This document shows positions 1 through 6,923 of a DNA stretch of 10,931 nucleotides, one piece after another; position 1 is the stretch's first letter, and each line of letters begins with the position of its first letter. Made by a program: the position numbers and the translations under genes. Source of the stretch: Hemicentrotus pulcherrimus (lineage: Eukaryota; Echinodermata; Echinoidea; Camarodonta; Strongylocentrotidae); the NCBI GenBank assembly GCA_003118195.1, contig BEXV01002378.1, positions 1-10,931 of the forward strand, in the 5' to 3' direction. The notes under the pieces were generated by a model. The model worked only from the letters and a program-made list of their open reading frames with translations. It did no database searches and was not told the origin of the DNA.

Positions 1-300
1 TTCAGACCATCACACCCTACTGCAAAGCATGATGCTTAAGCAATATCTTGTTTGGTGATAAAGTGAAACAAAATTTGAAACAATCCCTGATAATGTGATC
101 ACAATAAAGGGGTATATACCTATGTCTAAAAGATTGTATATTTTCGCTTTGAGATTTCCCTTTGTAGGTGCCCTTTTCCCCCAGAAAGTGCCCCTTTTTC
201 TTGGTGCCCCCCCCCCACTTTGGAAGTCGCTCGGCCGCCCTTGCCCCTACCCCCACTGGAAAGGTCTAGCGACCCCCTCCCTGGGTCCAACCTAGCAGAA
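1..300. repeat. Fragment of GTGCCCC-type repeat and flanking repeat-like DNA
   Basis: Between about 168 and 217 there are three close copies of a GTGCCCTTTT-like unit, starting at 168, 188 and 204, the last running into ten C's in a row. The same unit recurs as a long array at 10634-10931 in the same orientation, and at 8530-9085 in the opposite orientation, so this is a short relic of the same family. The following 220-300 is C-rich, and its complement resembles the G-rich stretch near 9290-9330. Short open frames on both strands here have no domain or codon signal and are not genes. Confidence 0.55.
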
Positions 301-1329
301 ATACTTAATTAAAGATTGTGTCTTATAGGGGTGCCGGATTTGTCAATTATTAGCCCATGAACTACTGCTAATGGCTGTGAGGATTGCCACATTACATGAT
401 AGGGTGTTTTCCACTCAAAATGTGCATTCTGTAAAAAGACATGAATTCATTTGGGAAAGCAAAGAATGGCTCATCCACCGCATTATCTGATCAGTATTTT
501 CGTTGTGAGCCTCTGCCCCCTCCCCTCCTCATTCCGGGGTCGGAGGGATCGCATACGGTTCCCAAAATCTCCGGTAAAGGGGTACTTTTCGCGCCACAAA
601 GTCGGGCACGAGAAAGATAAGGGGGTGTATATGACCTTTCACCCGAAGATTTCTTTACAAAGGGGGTGTTTCTTTTTTCTATCTCCCTATCCTTGGACTC
701 CTGGGAAATTTAAAAAGGGGAGTTATAAAATATCTTAAATATCATATAGATAGGAGGGTACGTTGAGCAGTGTTCCGGATTTTATTGTCATTATGTTGCT
801 GTTTTAAGGCTTTGTAATACTATTATTGTACATGTATACATAACTGTACTTTTTTAAATTTACCCTTTTAACTTTGTGCTGCTGGTTGATCGTTTTGGCC
901 TTTAATACAAAAACAAACAAAAAAGTTTAGGGGGGTTTCCAAGCAGAAAAAGCCCGAAATGTTGGCAGTCCTGAGAAAGGGGGNTATGTTGTTTTGAAAA
1001 ATGAATTTGAATTTGATTACTTTTATATAATGACCCCACATTTTTATCATTAAATCACACTTTTATGTTCATTGCGCCTCACGTATGTGATGTCCCACTT
1101 CTTAAACAGGCTTATTACTACAAGCTCATACTAACAAATGATATCAAAGGTCTTTATGAATTTGTACCCTTTTTCAAAGTTTGAGCAAAAAAAAGATATT
1201 TTAGTCATAAATGCGCGTGGCATCCACCCCTATGTTAATCTGTAGTATTTTCTAAAAAGTTAGCACGCAAATATGACATAATGCATTCCACCGAAATACC
1301 GTCTAAAGTATTTTTTAAAAATATTAAAA
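301..1329. other. Intergenic DNA, no gene seen
   Basis: I see no supported coding region or RNA gene here. 510-730 is a patch of G-rich and C-rich words (such as aaaggggtac and gggggtgt) that may be decayed remains of the GTGCCCC-type repeat, but no period is clear. 770-1270 is AT-rich with scattered tacatgta palindromes. One ambiguous base (n) stands at 984 next to a run of G's, so the assembly is uncertain there. Confidence 0.5.
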
Positions 1330-1403
1330 CATCACGTCTTATATTTAAACGTCTGCGCGCGGCCGGTCGTTGGTCTTATATCGATACTGCGCTTTTGTCG
1401 ATT

Positions 1404-1419
1404 ATGATATCGATATCAT
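1404..1419. repeat. 16-bp perfect palindrome
   Basis: The sequence atgatatcgatatcat is its own reverse complement over 16 bases, with CGAT-type half-sites at its centre. It lies 115 bp before the predicted start codon, among other palindromes. It could be a dimeric factor site or simply part of a low-complexity stretch. Confidence 0.6.
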
Positions 1420-1429
1420 TAATATTGTC

Positions 1430-1441
1430 TGCGCATGCGCG
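1430..1441. promoter_or_regulatory. Exact NRF-1 / P3A2-type site
   Basis: TGCGCATGCGCG matches the vertebrate NRF-1 (alpha-Pal) consensus YGCGCAYGCGCR at all 12 positions. The sea urchin member of this DNA-binding family is P3A2, and Drosophila has erect wing. NRF-1 sites usually lie close to transcription starts. This one is 93 bp upstream of the predicted ATG. The match is seen directly; binding and function are inferred. Confidence 0.5.
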
Positions 1442-1449
1442 CGCGCGCT

Positions 1450-1461
1450 ATGCATATGCAT
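1450..1461. promoter_or_regulatory. MORE-type POU factor palindrome
   Basis: ATGCATATGCAT is an exact copy of the MORE element (more palindromic Oct factor recognition element), which binds POU-domain dimers such as Oct-1 and Oct-4 in vertebrates. It lies eight bases after the NRF-1-type site. A chance palindrome in an alternating purine-pyrimidine stretch is the main alternative. Confidence 0.35.
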
Positions 1462-1490
1462 CATATATCATCATGCATGATATCTTATAG

Positions 1491-1520
1491 ACTCTAGATC
1501 TAGACCTAGTCTAGGCCTAG
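1491..1520. repeat. CTAG hexamer block upstream of the start codon
   Basis: Words such as ctagat, ctagac, ctagtc and ctaggc follow one another up to 13 bases before the ATG. This is the first block of the family that fills intron 1. Confidence 0.75.
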
Positions 1521-1533
1521 CTTGTTGGAAAAA

Positions 1534-1639
1534 ATGTCGAAAATGACGGAAGTCATGGTGATGTTCCCTTGGAAGTTCATCTTCTGTGTGATCGCATCTC
1601 ACCTTGCAATTTCTGGTTCTGGAGTAAGGGCAAATGAGA
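1534..1639 (+). CDS. Exon 1: signal peptide
   Basis: The exon encodes residues 1-35 and the first base of codon 36. The ATG at 1534 has A at -3, and an in-frame TAG lies at 1507, so it is the first usable Met. Met4, Met8 and Met10 could also serve and would all keep the signal. The hydrophobic core is roughly F15-I26, preceded by W13-K14. A signal peptidase site fits after V31-R32-A33. The donor reads GAGA/gtaagt, with gt at 1640. An internal gtaagg at 1624 is a weaker alternative and would not match the phase of exon 2. Confidence 0.72.
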
Positions 1640-4600
1640 GTAAGTTTAATGAAATAAAACTGAAGTCATTGATTTAGACTCTAGAGGTCTACTGTCACTT
1701 GTCAGTCTCATTCGTAGCCGAGTCAGATTTGGGTGATGGTGGTATGCGTTCACCCGAACGGCCGTCGCGAACGGCGCGGCTAATTAGACCTGCTCCCGCT
1801 GCTAACTTTACCATTCTTTCGTTCTCCGTTTCTTTCCTTTCTCTTTGAAATCAAAAGTTCAGGCAATTTTGTGTGTGTAGATTCTAGATCTAGATCTAGT
1901 CTAGGTAGATCTAGAATTAGAAATAGAATTCTAATGAGATAGCTAGGCCTAGATCTAGAATCTAGATCTAGATCTAGGCCTAGATTTCTAGACTAGGGTC
2001 TAGGTGACTAGATCTAGATCTAGTCTAGATCTAGACCCGTCCCTAGGTCTATTTACTCTAGAATCTAGGCATTGTCTAGCCTCTTGTCGATGCCATCGCG
2101 CTGTTGGAGTCTCTAAATTCTGACGAACGAATTTAGAGACTCCAACAGCGCGAGGCAGACTCCAACAGCGCGGGGGCATTGACAAGAGGCTTGTCATTGT
2201 CAGACTTTGGGGGTATCACTATCAGACTCCTTTAACTTTAACCTCATTTAACGTAAAACACTTTCACTGTGATTGAGAGCAGGGAAAACCCTCCCATTTT
2301 CCTATGCTTTTTCCACTCTAAACAGTAGATCTAGATCTAGATCTAGACTAGAATCTAGATCTAGATCTAGACCTAGATCTAGACTATCTCAGAAATTTCT
2401 GGTCGATCATATTTTGTAGTTTGTACATGTAGATTCTACATGTAGATCTATTTTAGCGTAGATGACTGTATCGTAGATCTAGGTCAATTGAGACAATTAT
2501 ATGAAAACATGGTTAAGCCATGTGTGCTGTGAGTCATTCATCCGTCCATCTAGACCTAGATCTACTGATCCATTTTTCATTTAGACTCTAGACTAGACCC
2601 TATTTGTTTAATAATCATTCAGTTTTTATTATTATAGGTCTAGACCTAGATCTAGGTCTAGATCTATATCTAGATCTAGATATGGTACGAGACATTGGTT
2701 ACAAGACTAACAAATTTAAGAGTAGATCTAGATCTAGGCCTAGATTAGACTAAAAGAGTAGATTTTAGATCTAGAAGTCTAGACTAATTAAGATCAATTT
2801 ATTTGGTGAAAAAAATATCCTTAATAGATGTACTAGAGGTCTACTACTAGCGCTACTTGACAGACACAACCAAAATCTATTCAAAAGGCTTTTTAAAACA
2901 AGTGCTTGAAGAAAATTATGAAGATTTTTTTAACAGATAGATCTAGGTCTAGTCTAGTCTAGGTCTAGACGCTAGACCTTTTCTTATGACTGAAAGAGTA
3001 AGATTCATTTTTGAAATATATTTTTTTGCATTTAACATTGAAGTACTAGAGTCAAGTAAATCTACTATCAACACTGCTTTTATCACGTTGTTGTTGTATC
3101 TTTTCGATTTAGAGTTTTTATTTTTGTTTTTGGTTTTTCTCTTAAGTTTTCCCCATAGATCTAGAATCTATGTAGAAAACAATGTCTAAGATCCAAATGG
3201 TATTCGATTGTAGCTCCATGATATTATGACATTTCTCCATGTTTTCTCTTTACATGTCCTTCAGATTTGTTTACAGTGAGCACCCCCTCTCTAGTGGAAG
3301 TGAATCAAACATTCGAAATCGCATTCTGGACAGACTTTACTTTGTCCTTTGAGTGCCTCTGGGACTTCAATGACAACATTACCTACACTACAAATGCCAG
3401 TGATCTTCAGGAACAGCTAATGCACAAATACACACAACCAGCTGCATACAACATTTTAACAAACTGTTACATGGCAGGCCAACAGGAAGGCCACTTCTCA
3501 GAAGTTTTGGTCTATTCTGAGATGTATTATGAAATATGTTCCTTCAGAAGTGTGAATCTGACCTATAACTATGACGTTTACATCCTTGGAGAGTCAGATC
3601 TTTTGATCTTCAATCACCATGAGTTTCCAGATCCATTGTATTATTATATGGAACTTGATGGTTACCCGGTCTTTGATGAGGTATTCTCCCATGGTGCATT
3701 GCACAATGATGAAATGTATGCGGTACTCTTAGACACTTTACCATTTCCCATGGAACTTCAAAACATCATTGGATTAGGAACACACAATGTGTCTGTGACT
3801 GTTTACAGTGAGATTAACAGTAAAGCAGTGTATTGTGAGTCACAAATCAAGTTTGTGGAACTAGTGAGTATGATTCATTATTGATTGATAAGAAGTGGAT
3901 TTTTATCAAAGAAAAGAATGCAGAAGAAATACACTGTAGTCAGTAGACTAGTTCATTTTTAAACTTTTGACATTTTTAAAAAGAAAACTTTTATGCAGCC
4001 TATTCATCTTACACTCATCAAAATAATAAGTGTCAGATGGAAAGCTTAAAACTATGCCTCCGATTTTCTAGTACCAAAATACAAAAGTTTTATTATAAGA
4101 TATAATATATGAAGAAGTTATATTGGATAAAGTGTATACACATAGATTTGTCATTGATCTAGACCCAAGGGAAATTCCGACTATCAATTAAAAGATAAGT
4201 GTTTCATTTCTGGAGAAGAATTTTTTCTTCTTCTAGTTTTGACAACAGCTTGAATGAAAGTTATCATGTTTTGGGCTTTTTTCTTCTTCACTATACTAGT
4301 ACATGTAATCAAGTTATTTAACAAGAAACATATGTTTAAAAGAATCAATGAGCACATACAGAAGAATGAACTTTATGTAATTTCACATATCATGATTATC
4401 TTAGTATAGCTATACTTTATTCCTTTGTAAATTCACTATTCATTAACTTTAGTCATTTTGTTTAAATAGTGCAAGCGAATTATTTTGTTTTGTAAATTGC
4501 TTGGAGACTTTATTTTAAGAGATAAAAAGGGAAATGTATGAATTGGTCTGTTAGATGTTATATGTTAATTGTGTTTTGTTCATTTTGTTCATTTTGTTCA

Positions 4601-6923
4601 CCAGATTACAGGAATGGTGTTTTATGTCAGTGAGTATTTCGTTCGGACCAATAATCCTTTCATTGGCTCTCTTGCTGCGGAGTCCGGTTGGCCTGCTCTC
4701 ATAGAATGGAGTGCATATAATGAAGATACATTTGAACTAAAATTCTACTTTGATTCCTACCGCCAAGCTAGAAGACCAGATGAAGTGGATGAAGTGTGGT
4801 TGTATATTTCAGAGCCAGGTAAAGAAGACATCCTAACTTCTATCTTTATTTTGTGCAATTCCTATAAGAAAAGCTACATAGTACATTTTACTTGCTTCTT
4901 TGTGTGTTTTATGTTTTATTTTATTCGTTGTATACCATCGTACTTGTATAAGAACATTATGAAATGTATTTTTAAATTTGTAAAAGTTTATGATTTTCAT
5001 AATCAGATTTTTGTTGGAGTATGCATATAAATGATAAAAATAAAAAAGGATCTTGTTTGTAACTCATTCCGAACACAGGAAACTATACTCTGAGGGCAAC
5101 TATGTTCCATGAGATTAACGAGGCTTCAGAGTATACCACCATCATCGTTGAAAATCCTATCACTACGCTGGATATATTCCTCAATGCACCACTTCACTAC
5201 CCCCTGGAGGATACACTTCAGATGTTTGTTAACTATACAAGTGATGGAATACCAACTGATATTCACGGTCACATAGATTATGGAGATGGAGATATAGGTT
5301 GGTGACCTTTTCCAGCATTTAATATCTAGTTGACTTATTGTATTAGCAGGCCGAACACACTTGCACCCCACCTCCCCCAACTATGTTTAATTCTCTGTGT
5401 AAGTCAATGCATGACAAAGTATGGAGCATATATGTATACCTCTTGGAAGAGTACCATGAGTACCATATGAGTAGTTTTTAAATTGAATTCACTTTTGCTA
5501 CTCCAGCAGTCACCACTGAAATGGAGGTGACATTCTCCCAATCTGACTGAAATTTGCATGAGATCTCTGTATTACTGTTTATGTCATATTGTCCCTCCAT
5601 TTACAGTAATGCTATATAAATAAGATGGAAGACATGTCTTGCCATTTTTTAAAGCTTGATCATTATACAATATAGTTGTTTATTGATATGGTGAGCTTGA
5701 AACGTTTTTGGAAAGAATAAACATGGAACTTAATGGTTAACAATACAAAAATAATAAATAAATAATGGAAAGCCAAATGTGTAATACATGTACTTACATT
5801 AAATTAGAATGACTGTATATTTTGGCCAACATCTTGAAATGCCCATTGATAAATTTTATGATTTCTAAAGTTGTTAATTGTGTGTTATGAATACCTTTTT
5901 TTGTTTGTTTGTTAACTTATTATCAAAACTAGCCTGAATTGCACAATTCACATTTTTGTCTTCAATTTATCAGAAACGTGGGAACCAATTCCATATGAGC
6001 CAGACTACAGAAATTTGACTTTCAACCACACATATGCCGTCCCAGATTTATACACAGTCCAGCTCTTTCTCAACAATTATGTGAGCAGTGTTCATCGCGA
6101 ATGGTATGTTGCTGTGTTGGAAGATATTGAAGATCTCACAATAGATAGCTTCTCAGGTAAGTCATACAAATTCTAAAAATAAAATGTATACAACAATTAT
6201 AGCCTTGTACATCAAAGTACATGTGTTTCATCAGGTAGATCTTGTCCAAAAATGTCGGAACAGATGTTGGAATGAAATCGTACACATACAGGTATATCAC
6301 CTACAGTGTAGAAAGATTGGCAGATAAGTAATGTATGGAACTTAAATTAAGTTTAGGTTCCTTTCAGTTTCCTTACTTACCCTGACCCTAAGCCCAACCC
6401 TTGCCGTCTAAAAGATTTTCATGTATTCTTCTAAAAAAAAAGTTATTGTACCTGGGAAAATGTGAACTATGCATACTGAGCCAAGTGGACTAATAGTCCC
6501 TAGCTATTCTGCATGATTGCTAAAGAGCATAATCTTCAGCTTGTATAACAATGCAAGCTATATATGTACACATTCCGAACATCGCAAAAATACAAACTAT
6601 TACCTTAACTTTTATTCAGGTATTAACATTTGATTGTTTCACATGCATTGCCTGATTTTTTTATATTTCTTTCTTTCTCATGATAAGGCGAGGATGGGAC
6701 TTCGACTGCCATCCTACCAGTAGAATTTCCTGTGACATTGACTGCTCAACCTCTGAAGGGGACCATAGAGCTGTGTGAATGGAATATAGGGGGATATCTC
6801 TTTAACTCGACCGACCCCACTGTAGAGTACGAATTTGATGCAGAAGGGGTCTATGACATTGAGGTCCATGCCACAAATGCATTTTCCAGTGACAGAGCTA
6901 ACACGAGTGTAACCATCATTTAG
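1534..6923 (+). CDS. Secreted PKD-domain protein, six-exon gene model (518 residues)
   Basis: Joining 1534-1639, 3265-3863, 4605-4818, 5079-5297, 5974-6156 and 6688-6923 gives an open frame of 1557 bases ending in TAG at 6921-6923. Residues 1-33 form a signal peptide. The rest reads as five PKD-type domains: PKD1 at about 37-120 (WDFND at 68-72, HKYTQPAAY at 89-97), two degenerate ones at about 121-235 and 236-334, PKD4 at about 335-432 (DYGDGD at 373-378, HTYAVPDLY at 398-406) and PKD5 at about 433-518 (CEWNIGG at 470-476, YEFDAEGVY at 488-496). There are 11 N-glycosylation sequons (N49, N73, N79, N133, N210, N308, N358, N393, N397, N480, N512). PKD domains are extracellular Ig-like folds of polycystin-1, REJ proteins and others, often in adhesion or ligand contact. 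No membrane segment, REJ, GPS or lectin domain is present, so a secreted product is inferred. Partner and function are unknown. A truncated relative of a larger polycystin/REJ gene remains possible. Confidence 0.8.
1881..2074. repeat. (CTAGRY)n degenerate hexamer array, longest block
   Basis: Almost all of this stretch is CTAG followed by AT, AC, GT or GC, with occasional one-base phase slips. Because CTAG is its own complement and RY complements to RY, the array reads alike on both strands and can fold on itself. Confidence 0.85.
2079..2190. repeat. Hairpin-forming inverted repeat in intron 1
   Basis: An inner stem of 24 perfectly paired bases (2097-2120 with 2129-2152) closes an 8-base loop (tgacgaac). 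An outer stem pairs 2079-2094 with 2175-2190 over 16 positions with one mismatch, which would be a G-U pair in RNA. The right arm carries an extra direct copy of agactccaacagcgcg (2137-2152 and 2157-2172). The composition (cagcgcg, gacaagaggc) differs from the CTAG arrays on both sides, suggesting an inserted or self-copied unit. It could be a small foldback element or the source of a structured or small RNA. Confidence 0.85.
2327..2385. repeat. (CTAGRY)n block
   Basis: About 59 bases of agatct and agacct words with little interruption; same family as 1881-2074. Confidence 0.8.
2424..2444. repeat. 21-bp palindrome (tacatgtaga arms)
   Basis: Two perfect 10-base arms, tacatgtaga and tctacatgta, flank a single T. 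The word tacatgta also occurs alone at several places in the window. Confidence 0.8.
2548..2599. repeat. Broken CTAG hexamer block
   Basis: Two short runs (2548-2564 and 2582-2599) of tctagac and ctagatc words separated by T-rich DNA. Confidence 0.7.
2636..2682. repeat. (CTAGRY)n block
   Basis: Forty-seven bases of ggtctagacctagatct-type hexamers, with one step reading tatatc. Confidence 0.8.
2723..2786. repeat. (CTAGRY)n block, interrupted
   Basis: Two runs, 2723-2750 and 2766-2786, of the CTAG hexamer family split by taaaagagtag. Confidence 0.75.
2937..2978. repeat. (CTAGRY)n block
   Basis: A run of ctaggtctagtctag words; here five-base steps (ctagt) mix with six-base steps. A last small piece lies at 3156-3172. 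Confidence 0.75.
3265..3863 (+). CDS. Exon 2: PKD domain 1 and a degenerate PKD domain 2
   Basis: The exon starts after the acceptor cttcag and takes up the split codon as Asn36; it encodes residues 37-235. PKD1 shows the family pattern: a strand around N49-QTFEIAFW, the core motif W68-DFND, and H89-KYTQPAAYNILTNCY. C66 and C103 could form a disulfide. The second half (about 121-235) keeps a PKD-like rhythm of strands, with YYYMELDG and a final NVSVTVYSE strand at 210-218, but lacks a clean WDFGDG motif. The donor is ACTA/gtgagt at 3864, phase 0. A second gtgagt at 3835 is phase 1 and does not fit exon 3. Confidence 0.8.
3864..4604 (+). other. Intron 2
   Basis: A 741-bp AT-rich intron, gtgagt to caccag. 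It shows a lone CTAG word near 4157 and a short 10-bp tandem repeat (ttttgttcat, three copies, about 4572-4601) that forms the T-rich tract before the acceptor. Nothing else is seen. Confidence 0.65.
4605..4818 (+). CDS. Exon 3: first part of degenerate PKD domain 3
   Basis: The exon encodes residues 236-306 plus the first base of Gly307. The acceptor is ttcaccag/att, preceded by a T-rich tract made of a 10-bp tandem repeat (ttttgttcat). The domain has a likely B-C strand pair around W264-PALIEWSAY, where W270 may stand in for the usual WDFGDG tryptophan, and a VDEVWLYISEPG segment leading into the next exon. A later AG at 4610-4611 (attacag) could be used instead, but would shift the frame relative to exon 2. 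The donor is ccag/gtaaag at 4819, phase 1. Confidence 0.75.
4819..5078 (+). other. Intron 3
   Basis: A 260-bp AT-rich intron, gtaaag to aacacag. The exon 3 frame stays open for about 210 bases into it, to 5030, but the added residues are Phe/Tyr/Cys-rich and unlike a PKD fold, so this is chance readthrough. Confidence 0.65.
5079..5297 (+). CDS. Exon 4: end of PKD3 and first half of PKD4
   Basis: The exon encodes residues 308-379 and one base of codon 380. It opens with PG-NYTLRATMF, the typical late strands of a PKD domain, and ITTLDIFLN at 334-342 begins the next one. H371-IDYGDGD is a strong PKD core motif. The donor must be atag/gttggt at 5298 to keep frame with exon 5 (phase 1). This is a weak GT donor; the nearby gtgacc at 5302 would break the frame. 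Without splicing the frame stops at 5303 (tga). Confidence 0.75.
5298..5973 (+). other. Intron 4
   Basis: A 676-bp AT-rich intron with a weak donor (gttggt) and a good T-rich acceptor (tcttcaatttatcag). It interrupts PKD4 just after the DYGDGD motif. No other feature is seen. Confidence 0.65.
5974..6156 (+). CDS. Exon 5: second half of PKD4
   Basis: The exon encodes residues 381-440 and the first base of Gly441. The acceptor is atttatcag/aaacg. The segment F396-NHTYAVPDLYTVQLFL is the classical PKD H-x-Y-x-x-P-G-x-Y-x-V pattern, with D404 in place of the usual Gly. N393 and N397 are both glycosylation sequons on the same strand. VLEDIEDLTID at 427-437 forms the last strand and the linker into PKD5. 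The donor is tcag/gtaagt at 6157, a full consensus match. Confidence 0.8.
6157..6687 (+). other. Intron 5
   Basis: A 531-bp intron, gtaagt to gataag. AT-rich, no repeats or genes seen. It separates PKD4 from PKD5 in phase 1, a common phase for shuffled extracellular domains. Confidence 0.65.
6688..6923 (+). CDS. Exon 6: PKD5 and stop codon
   Basis: The exon encodes residues 442-518. The acceptor is catgataag/gcgagg; its AG is preceded by A rather than a pyrimidine, but a ttctttctttctc tract lies 8 bases upstream and the frame fit is exact. The domain shows FPVTLTAQPLKG, CEWNIGG, then Y488-EFDAEGVYDIEVHATNAFSSD, the standard end of a PKD fold. The last strand NTSVTII reaches the TAG at 6921. 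The protein thus ends exactly at a domain boundary with no membrane anchor. Confidence 0.8.

Larger units (their letters stand above)
1330..1533 (+). promoter_or_regulatory. Putative promoter-proximal region of the PKD-domain gene
   Basis: This segment lies directly upstream of the predicted start codon and differs from its AT-rich surroundings. It is rich in CpG and in perfect palindromes: a 16-bp one at 1404-1419, an NRF-1-type site at 1430-1441, a POU-type palindrome at 1450-1461 and a 12-bp one at 1470-1481. From 1430 to 1448 purines and pyrimidines alternate without a break, a pattern that can adopt Z-DNA. No clear TATA box is seen. It ends in CTAG hexamers at 1491-1520. An in-frame TAG at 1507-1509 precedes the start codon. 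The transcription start is not visible from sequence, so promoter identity is inferred from position and motif density. Confidence 0.45.
1640..3264 (+). other. Intron 1, repeat-rich
   Basis: This 1625-bp intron carries nine or more blocks of CTAG hexamers, a large hairpin at 2079-2190, a 21-bp palindrome at 2424-2444, and a 30-bp CpG-dense patch at 1751-1780. It is bounded by gtaagt and cttcag. Small open frames in it (for example 2986-3189) are rich in Phe and Leu from T-rich DNA and have no domain signal. Confidence 0.65.

Noticed and set aside
17..295. Overlapping open frames on both strands at the left edge
   Set aside because: They run through repeat DNA, have low-complexity products and no domain, splice or codon signal.
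451..738. 95-codon frame, + strand
   Set aside because: It covers G-rich and C-rich repeat-like words; the product is Lys/Pro/Phe-biased with no recognisable fold.
868..1050. 60-codon frame, - strand, containing the ambiguous base
   Set aside because: Short, AT-driven composition, includes an N, no domain.
1281..1490. 69-codon frame over the palindrome cluster
   Set aside because: Its C-terminal part is a translation of alternating GC and AT palindromes (Ala/Arg/Tyr runs), so it is a by-product of regulatory-looking DNA.
2000..2197. 65-codon frame, - strand
   Set aside because: It lies across the CTAG array and the hairpin; the frame is a by-product of the inverted repeat.
1881..2385. CRISPR-like array
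   Set aside because: The repeats are continuous degenerate hexamers without unique spacers of regular length, and the DNA is eukaryotic.
3835..3840. Alternative gtgagt donor in exon 2
   Set aside because: It would leave phase 1, which does not join in frame with the phase-0 acceptor of exon 3.
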